Positions 1 through 4,358 of a stretch of 5,647 bases of DNA are shown here, one piece after another. A program made the position numbers and the translations under genes. Location: the NCBI GenBank assembly GCA_003142915.1, contig PLNZ01000197.1, positions 2,041 to 7,687 of the forward strand, given 5' to 3'. The stretch is from Ignavibacteriales bacterium (GTDB lineage: Bacteria > Bacteroidota > Ignavibacteria > Ignavibacteriales > Ignavibacteriaceae). The notes under the pieces were generated by a model. It ran no database searches. It was not told where the DNA came from and was given only the letters and a program-made list of their open reading frames with translations. Every line of letters begins with the position of its first letter. The stretch's first letter is position 1.

Positions 1-27
1 TCTGTAGATATAAACTTTTTGTTTCAT
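1..27 (-). CDS. 5' end of a gene downstream of the octaheme cytochrome, probably a membrane cytochrome b (partial)
   Basis: Only the first nine codons are inside the window, reading MKQKVYIYR from an ATG at 27-25. The start lies two bases after the stop of the octaheme cytochrome. A good ribosome binding site, AGAGGA at 38-33, sits five bases upstream of the ATG inside the end of that gene, so the two are almost certainly co-transcribed and coupled. The K-V-Y-[IL]-Y-x-R opening is what I know from small membrane b-type cytochromes (cytochrome b561/thiosulfate reductase gamma type), whose first residues precede an F-x-R-x-x-H-W heme helix. A cytochrome b next to an octaheme cytochrome would supply electrons from quinol. 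The gene's existence is well supported; the product name is an inference from nine residues and context. Confidence 0.5.
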
Positions 28-29
28 TA

Positions 30-1604
30 TCATCCTCTCTTTTTCATTTTATAAGATGAAACCAGCCGCATAGTGCCGTGTGCAAACACTCCGAGAAGTG
101 AAAGAATTAATAACCAGCCTCCTGCATATTCAATAACTGCACTATAATCCCTTGCGGGCATATAAAAATCATTGAGGCCTACCAGGCGGCTGTTTTCACG
201 CGAATGGCAGTCCGTACAGGTAAGTGCATTTTCTTTTGATGATACCATATGATTAATTGGCCAGTACATTTCAGTACGGATAAAGGAAACGTGGCCGCTG
301 AATGGAAGACCGGCATCTTTCATACCTACTTCTGCAGCAGTTTCCCAGTTAAAGTCTTTCCAAAATGCGCCTTCCCCTTTTTTGTCTGCATATAGTTTAG
401 GCTGAAATAACATTTTTGTTACCGGGTCAAACGGCTGAAGTGCTCTGTGTATTTTTACCGGTATTATTTTGGAATCAATGTCATTGTAAGAACCGTAAAG
501 AGGATTAAGCACAAGCGGTACGGTTGTATCTGCAACGGTGTCACCCAAAAGGTAATGGCCTGCAGTACCGTTAAACCAGATGTAATCCGGTTTAAGATTA
601 GTGCCCCATTTAAAGCTGCCCTTAATAGACAGGTAAGTATGGTTGCCGTCTTTGTCGTCCTCTTCATAAGGCTCGCCGTTCTTAAGCTTCCCGGCAGTTG
701 ACCAGTCCCAGTATATTTTAGTTGCATTAGCCTTTGCATAAACAGGAATATGGCAGGTCTGGCAGGCAACTTTAAGAGTATGCTGATTAAGAATAGCATC
801 GGCATGAGGATTTTCCGTATGGCATTCTTCGCATGTAACCCGGTTACGGTTCATGGAAGAAAGAGAATACATCTTTCCGCTTATATTATGTTTTTCGGTT
901 TTATGGCAGTCAACGCACTGCATATTCATACCGTCCGTGCCCATGTGTATGTCAAGGCTTTTAGGACCGTCAAACATTGCTTTGTCAAGGTCGCCGTGCT
1001 TAACATTATTGCCGCCTCCGCCGAAGAAATGGCACACACCGCAGTTGGATCTTTTCGGATCGCCTACATGCTGTGCCACGTTTGATAAATCAACTGACGG
1101 ATCTGGCATACCTGCTTTTTCGTTTGCTTTGGCGTATGTTTCAGTATTGTCATGGCATACAAGGCAGTCTATGTTTGTTGAATCGGTATATGAAAATGTT
1201 TTAGAATCTTTCATACCGTATCCTATATGACACTTGGCGCAGCTTTCTTCGTTGCCTTCGGTGCCTATACAGAAATTATTTATAGCATTTTTCTTACCAA
1301 GGTAAACAATACCGCGGCCCTGAATATATTCCGCACGCTCCCAATTCCAGTGGTTGGATTTCATTACCTCTTTAGCCCTCTCCGTATGGCATGAGATGCA
1401 AGCCTCAGTAACCTGCTGTGGAGTGGTAAATTTTTTCTGCAAAACTGCAAACTTTGTATGATCCACTGACGGAGCCGGTTTTTCGGACAGCTTTGTCTGA
1501 AGAAGAGATAAAGGATTTTGTTCCGTATCCTTTGAAGAAAGGATACCTATAGCTATAGCTATAACTAAACCTATTAAGGCAACTGAGATGAATATTTTTT
1601 TCAT
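30..1604 (-). CDS. otr: Octaheme c-type cytochrome, tetrathionate reductase family, membrane-anchored
   Basis: The 524-residue protein has eight CXXCH heme-binding motifs, starting at Cys69, 122, 147, 188, 230, 258, 281 and 463. The long heme-free stretch between the seventh and eighth, and the glycine-rich C-H-F-F-G-G-G-G segment followed by VKHGDLD after heme 4 (191-206), are hallmarks of the octaheme tetrathionate reductase (OTR) family. The Shewanella OTR reduces tetrathionate, hydroxylamine and nitrite in vitro; its physiological substrate is unsettled, so the substrate here is open. Residues 1-22 are a lysine-led hydrophobic export signal or anchor. Residues about 491-511 form a second transmembrane helix followed by a basic tail (KMKKRG), which would leave the heme domain in the periplasm, tethered to the membrane. 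Start is ATG at 1604; no clear Shine-Dalgarno precedes it. It lies 30 bases after the MerR gene and two bases before a likely cytochrome b, implying one respiratory operon. Confidence 0.9.
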   Translation of the reverse strand: MKKIFISVALIGLVIAIAIGILSSKDTEQNPLSLLQTKLSEKPAPSVDHTKFAVLQKKFTTPQQVTEACISCHTERAKEVMKSNHWNWERAEYIQGRGIVYLGKKNAINNFCIGTEGNEESCAKCHIGYGMKDSKTFSYTDSTNIDCLVCHDNTETYAKANEKAGMPDPSVDLSNVAQHVGDPKRSNCGVCHFFGGGGNNVKHGDLDKAMFDGPKSLDIHMGTDGMNMQCVDCHKTEKHNISGKMYSLSSMNRNRVTCEECHTENPHADAILNQHTLKVACQTCHIPVYAKANATKIYWDWSTAGKLKNGEPYEEDDKDGNHTYLSIKGSFKWGTNLKPDYIWFNGTAGHYLLGDTVADTTVPLVLNPLYGSYNDIDSKIIPVKIHRALQPFDPVTKMLFQPKLYADKKGEGAFWKDFNWETAAEVGMKDAGLPFSGHVSFIRTEMYWPINHMVSSKENALTCTDCHSRENSRLVGLNDFYMPARDYSAVIEYAGGWLLILSLLGVFAHGTMRLVSSYKMKKRG

Positions 1605-1634
1605 AACTTACAGTTTTTTTAGATGAATATTTAG

Positions 1635-2075
1635 TTATCTAATAGTAATTGATTTTATAAGGTTCTTAATCCTGCCGCAATCTGAATGTTTCCGGTAAAC
1701 ATCACATTCGCGGCAATTTCTCTCCTTACAAGTGTTTTCATGAGCATAGCACCAACATGGTTTAGAATGCTCCTTAAATGAATTGCAATTTTCTCTGTCA
1801 TCTTCAGAACATTTTACTATATCCCAGCATGGAATAAGAGAGTAAATAGCCTTTATCCCGGCGATGCTTATTTTATATTCGTTAATACCTTGTCTTATGC
1901 ATTTTAATCTCTCTATATCCGAATTAGAATATAACCGATGATGTGATTCCTTTTTAAATGGTACTATCAATCCTTCTTTTTCATACATTCTAAGTGTGTG
2001 TACGGAAATATCAAGAAGCTTAGCCGCGCTGCTTATAGGGTACAGAGGCAAATCATTATCAATCGCAGTTTCCAA
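1635..2075 (-). CDS. MerR-family regulator with cysteine-rich C-terminal domain
   Basis: This 146-residue protein begins with a winged helix of the MerR type: the helix-turn-helix spans about residues 13-32, with the typical TLRMYEKEGLI stretch at 27-37 and the R-L-Y-S wing plus DIERL at 47-57. The TLRMYE form resembles HspR-like members. Residues 83-133 hold nine cysteines (83, 89, 97, 107, 109, 116, 121, 124, 133), in patterns such as CWDIVKC, PCWCY and CRECDVY, similar to 'C-W' repeat segments of small signalling proteins. They could bind a metal, an Fe-S cluster or form switchable disulfides; that is inference. The start is TTG at 2075: AAAAGGG lies seven bases upstream, and the next in-frame Met (30) falls inside the recognition helix. 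The gene is 30 bases ahead of the octaheme cytochrome on the same strand, so it probably regulates itself and the cytochrome operon. Confidence 0.88.
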   Translation of the reverse strand: METAIDNDLPLYPISSAAKLLDISVHTLRMYEKEGLIVPFKKESHHRLYSNSDIERLKCIRQGINEYKISIAGIKAIYSLIPCWDIVKCSEDDRENCNSFKEHSKPCWCYAHENTCKERNCRECDVYRKHSDCGRIKNLIKSITIR

Positions 2076-2082
2076 AAAAGAT

Positions 2083-2089
2083 CCCTTTT
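2083..2089 (-). promoter_or_regulatory. Ribosome binding site fixing the TTG start of the MerR gene
   Basis: On the minus strand AAAAGGG (2089-2083) is followed by seven bases and then TTG GAA at 2075. No ATG lies between this site and the helix-turn-helix coding region, so it decides in favour of the TTG start. Confidence 0.6.
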
Positions 2090-2091
2090 AA

Positions 2092-2117
2092 TAGTTGATA
2101 TTTATAAATATCAAATA
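2092..2117. promoter_or_regulatory. 20-bp perfect palindrome, likely operator of the MerR-cytochrome operon
   Basis: Positions 2095-2114 form a perfect palindrome with half-site TTGATATTTA. Allowing one mismatch per arm extends it to 2092-2117. It sits 20 bases upstream of the MerR start codon, where a dimeric autoregulator would control its own transcription. It is AT-only in its core, so it is unlikely to be a terminator. Assignment to the MerR protein rests on position alone. Confidence 0.5.
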
Positions 2118-2126
2118 ATCTGCCAA
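2110..2126 (-). promoter_or_regulatory. Sigma-54-like -24/-12 element upstream of MerR
   Basis: The minus strand reads TTGGCAGATTATTTGAT. Compared with the sigma-54 consensus TTGGCACG-N4-TTGCW, it keeps TTGGCA and TTG at correct spacing. It has GA instead of the near-invariant GC at -12, and GA instead of CG after TTGGCA. Transcription would begin near 2100, about 25 bases before the TTG start. The -12 half overlaps the 2095-2114 palindrome. The same TTGGCA could instead serve as a sigma-70-type -35, but I see no convincing -10 at normal spacing. Confidence 0.3.
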
Positions 2127-2142
2127 TTATAGATATTAAATA

Positions 2143-2222
2143 TTCTTTAGAAAACAGGCAAAAAATAAGGTTTTGATTCTTAAAATTAAGAAAACCAACA
2201 AAATAATTTTCTTTTATAAGAA
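2143..2222. repeat. Three TTCT(T)/(A)AGAA inverted repeats in the control region
   Basis: Three short inverted repeats share the same half-site: TTCT-TT-AGAA at 2143-2152, TTCTTAA-AA-TTAAGAA at 2177-2192, and TTCTT-TTAT-AAGAA at 2209-2222. Their centres are about 37 and 31 bp apart, close to whole numbers of helical turns for the second interval. They lie between the MerR promoter region and the small LysR-like gene, a sensible place for activator binding sites. The background is very AT-rich, so some of this could be chance. Confidence 0.3.
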
Positions 2223-2296
2223 TGGATATGTATGTATTAATGAATTTTCTTAGCTTGTTTTAGATTTATAGTAAGTATTTTTACACCTATGTATTA

Positions 2297-2309
2297 AACT
2301 ATAATAGTT
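2297..2309 (+). promoter_or_regulatory. Small palindrome containing a TATAAT box upstream of the LysR-like gene
   Basis: AACTAT-A-ATAGTT is a perfect 13-bp inverted repeat. It contains TATAAT at 2300-2305, with a poor -35 (TTTTTA) about 16 bases upstream. It could be both the -10 box and the operator of the plus-strand gene starting at 2320, though the resulting leader would be only a few bases. LysR proteins often bind short dyads near their own promoters, which makes the position suggestive. Confidence 0.3.
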
Positions 2310-2319
2310 ACTTAAGGAA

Positions 2320-2559
2320 ATGGAAAATTTTAGACTAAAAGTATTCCGCCTGGTTGCAAAAAATTTAAGCTTTACTAAAGCTGCAAATGAACTTTATATT
2401 ACCCAGCCGGCAATTACCAAGAATATTCAGGTGTTGGAAAATGAAATTGGACTCAGGCTTTTCAACCGCAAGTGGAATAGGACTTTGACTGCCAAAGAAT
2501 TAAATATAAATCCCTCAACCTTGTGGCGAAAGATGAAGAAATTTAATATTAAGTTTTGA
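2320..2559 (+). CDS. LysR-type HTH fused to a Fis-type (NtrC C-terminal) HTH; probable deletion remnant
   Basis: Residues 1 to about 50 are a standard LysR N-terminal helix-turn-helix: F-R-L-V-A-K-N-L-S-F-T-K-A-A near the start, then TQPAITKNIQVLENEIG and LFNR at 28-50. A full LysR protein is about 300 residues, but this one ends at 79. Its last part, about 53-79 (NRTLTAKELNINPSTLWRK then MKKFNI), is not LysR. It matches the terminal Fis-type DNA-binding helix of NtrC-family sigma-54 activators, where T-L-W-R-K is characteristic. The join falls about residues 50-57 (2467-2490), where both families have similar residues. The LysR effector domain and the NtrC receiver and AAA+ domains are absent. 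The ATG at 2320 has AAGGA one base upstream, an unusually short spacing. The reading frame is intact, so a small DNA-binding protein could be made, but a deletion scar joining two regulator genes is the simplest reading. Confidence 0.75.
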   Translation: MENFRLKVFRLVAKNLSFTKAANELYITQPAITKNIQVLENEIGLRLFNRKWNRTLTAKELNINPSTLWRKMKKFNIKF

Positions 2560-2577
2560 TGAAACAGCTTTAAAAGT

Positions 2578-2811
2578 TTATGACTCTATAATTTGTACAT
2601 TACTCTTTACCAGAAAATTATTCAGATCAATAACAATGTTGTTTATTTCGGAATCTGAGAATTCTCTTTCTTTTGCTACAGATTCAAGTGTTGCGCTGAA
2701 CGATTCACCGCAGCTTATTCCACAGACGCCTTTTTTTATAAGGTAATGTAAAGCTTCCGGTAAGCTTCTTAATATGAATTCTATTTCATCTTCTTTGGTT
2801 ATTGGCCTCAT
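2578..2811 (-). CDS. DUF1858-like small redox-disulfide domain protein
   Basis: The 77-residue protein resembles the DUF1858 / hybrid-cluster-protein-associated disulfide domain: an ITKE start, a helix containing LPEALHYLIKKG, a cysteine turn, then S-F-S-A-T-L-E-S-V-A-K. Typical members carry C-x-x-C-G-E in the turn. Here the pair is C30-G-I-S-C34-G-E, so the first cysteine is shifted one residue outward (CX3C). There is no signal peptide or membrane segment, so it should be cytosolic. The molecular role of the family is not established; a redox-active or persulfide-carrying cysteine pair is the usual guess. Its ATG overlaps the stop of the DUF6132-like gene (ATGA) and AGGA lies eight bases upstream, so translation is coupled. 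It is the last gene of the radical SAM/thioredoxin operon and converges on the LysR-like remnant with 18 bases between; no strong terminator hairpin is visible. Confidence 0.72.
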   Translation of the reverse strand: MRPITKEDEIEFILRSLPEALHYLIKKGVCGISCGESFSATLESVAKEREFSDSEINNIVIDLNNFLVKSNVQIIES

Positions 2812-3011
2812 TTACTTTGTCCTGTTTGCCTGGAAGGAAAAACAAAAATTAATCCCATCATTGCACCGTAAAGTGTAGAAATGTAAGGGTTCCCTGTAAT
2901 TGGGCATGAACCGGTTCTGCATCCCACAAAATGATAATACCCAAATCCGGTTAAAGCCCCAACAAGAACAGAAGCAACGGTTCTAATATTCAAATATTCT
3001 TTTAATTTCAT
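2808..3011 (-). CDS. DUF6132-like small membrane protein with cysteine pair
   Basis: The 67-residue protein has two hydrophobic segments, about residues 11-27 and 43-58, joined by a loop with C31-R-T-G-S-C36-P-I-T-G-N-P. The Y-Y-x-x-V-G-C-x-x-G-x-C-P-I-T-x-N-P-Y-I-S pattern is that of the DUF6132 family, small inner-membrane proteins common in Bacteroidota and relatives, without a defined function. The conserved loop cysteines (CX4C) suggest a membrane-embedded thiol site. By the positive-inside rule the basic N-terminus (MKLKEYLNIR) and the polar tail (RQTGQSK) should both be cytoplasmic, putting the cysteine loop on the periplasmic side, but this is a prediction. The start at 3011 has AGGA nine bases upstream. 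It lies 39 bases after the thioredoxin reductase fusion and overlaps the DUF1858-like gene by four bases, so it belongs to that operon. Confidence 0.78.
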   Translation of the reverse strand: MKLKEYLNIRTVASVLVGALTGFGYYHFVGCRTGSCPITGNPYISTLYGAMMGLIFVFPSRQTGQSK

Positions 3012-3050
3012 ATTATCTAATCCTGATAAAATCTTTATTATTTGTGCTTA

Positions 3051-4358
3051 CTAATCGGATAATACATTCATTTCAGCCTCAATTTCTTTGGAAATTGAAA
3101 TTGCAGCAATGGTCCCATCTGAAGTAGCTGTAGTAATTTGCCTGAAAGATTTGCTTGCAACATCTCCCACCGCATAAATATCTTTGAGATTGGTTTTCAT
3201 TTCTGCATCTGTCTTAATATACCCCCAATTGTCAAGTTCAAAGAACTGTTTTACTTCACTTATATTTGGCGTCATCCCGGCGAAAATAAAAACGCCGTCA
3301 CAACTAACAGTGCTTAATTCGTGAGTTTTTAAGTTTTCAACCAGAACCTGGTTAACAGTTGAGCCGTTCTTAACAAATTCGCGTGGTTCATGTTCAAACA
3401 TAAATTCAATCTTTGGATCGGCGAAAGCTCTTTCCTGGGCAAGTTTATTAGCCTGCAGTTTATCAAATTGATGGATAATAGTTACTTTGGATGCAAACTT
3501 AGTAATGAACAAGGACTCTTCTATTGCAGAATTTCCACCGCCGATTACAACAACATGCTTCCCTTCGTAAAACTTTGCATCGCAGGTAGCACAATAGGAA
3601 ATACCCTGTCCTTTATATTCCAATTCACCTTTTACATTAAGTGGACGTGGTGACGAACCGGTCGCTATTATTATTTTTTTTGCCTTAATGGTTTCATAAC
3701 CATCAACTACAATAAATTTATTTTTAAGATTAATTTCAGTAATATCTACTGCCGATCTGAAATCTGCACCGGCTGCTTTAGCCTGTTCAGACATATAGTG
3801 CATCAGCATATATCCGGAAACAGGTTCGGAAAATCCCGGATAGTTGCTTACCAGGTGCGTAACTTTTACCTGCCCGCCGGGAAGATCTTTATCAACGACA
3901 ATAGTTTTGAGTTTTGCCTGTGCCGTATAAATTGCAGCAGATAATCCAGCTGGGCCTCCACCGATTATCAGAACATCACATTCTGAATTCTTTTTCCTGA
4001 TAGTTGCCTTCAATTCTTTTGCTTTTTCTTCCGGGATGAGTAATTCAAGGTTTTCTACAATCTCGGACCGCTTTATTCCGCCTGATATTCTGTCCCCTTT
4101 CAACTTACCATTTTCATAAAACAATAATGTTGGAGAAGATGAAACTCCTAAAGACAATGCTAACTCCCGGTTTTCCTGGCGATGTATTTTAATGAATTTA
4201 ATATCATTTCCGTAAACTTCGGCTAAAGATTCAAACTTACTTGCTAATGCTTCACACGGAGGGCATTCTGTAGAATAAAAGTCTACAACAACCTTACCGG
4301 ATTTTATTACTTCATTTTCAAAATCATTTGTTTCTATATATTTAATTTTCTCAGACAT
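3051..4358 (-). CDS. trxB: Thioredoxin-thioredoxin reductase fusion flavoprotein
   Basis: The 435-residue cytosolic protein joins two enzymes. Residues 1 to about 108 are a thioredoxin domain with active site C32-P-P-C35 (preceded by T-E, not the usual W) and a cis-proline at 76. After a charged linker, residues 127-430 are a low-molecular-weight thioredoxin reductase: FAD site GGGPAG (133-138), redox pair C256-A-T-C259-D, nucleotide site GGGNSA (273-278) and the C-terminal FAD motif GDV (398-400). The reductase should reduce its own thioredoxin domain, which then reduces other disulfides. The classic NADPH 2'-phosphate motif HRRDxxR is H-Q-F-D-K-L-Q here (296-302), so NADPH preference is doubtful. 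The start is ATG at 4358, overlapping the stop of the radical SAM gene by one base (TAATG) with AAGGA nine bases upstream. A longer frame to 4424 is only overlap with that gene. Most known fusions have the thioredoxin C-terminal; here it is N-terminal. Confidence 0.9.
   Translation of the reverse strand: MSEKIKYIETNDFENEVIKSGKVVVDFYSTECPPCEALASKFESLAEVYGNDIKFIKIHRQENRELALSLGVSSSPTLLFYENGKLKGDRISGGIKRSEIVENLELLIPEEKAKELKATIRKKNSECDVLIIGGGPAGLSAAIYTAQAKLKTIVVDKDLPGGQVKVTHLVSNYPGFSEPVSGYMLMHYMSEQAKAAGADFRSAVDITEINLKNKFIVVDGYETIKAKKIIIATGSSPRPLNVKGELEYKGQGISYCATCDAKFYEGKHVVVIGGGNSAIEESLFITKFASKVTIIHQFDKLQANKLAQERAFADPKIEFMFEHEPREFVKNGSTVNQVLVENLKTHELSTVSCDGVFIFAGMTPNISEVKQFFELDNWGYIKTDAEMKTNLKDIYAVGDVASKSFRQITTATSDGTIAAISISKEIEAEMNVLSD

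Noticed and set aside
447..1230. Open frames on the plus strand across the octaheme cytochrome gene
   Set aside because: They are antisense to a gene with eight heme motifs and encode no recognisable domain; they follow from the codon pattern of the real gene.
2169..2196. GGTTTT/AAAACC inverted repeat as a transcription terminator
   Set aside because: The stem is short, interrupted and GC-poor, with no following T-run in a useful position and no gene ending nearby; its inner part is better described by the TTCTTAA dyad.
2222..2263. 13-codon open frame (ATG to TAG) on the plus strand in the control region, possible leader peptide
   Set aside because: No ribosome binding site, no run of regulatory codons and no attenuator-type hairpin follows; AT-rich DNA produces such frames easily.
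2320..2559. Ordinary LysR gene broken by a frameshift
   Set aside because: The sequence after the stop reaches the next gene within 18 bases, leaving no room for a LysR effector domain, and the tail matches a Fis-type helix in frame, so a deletion join explains it better.
2560..2577. Bidirectional terminator between the LysR-like remnant and the DUF1858-like gene
   Set aside because: The 18-base gap and flanks contain no stable hairpin; only weak AT pairings can be drawn.
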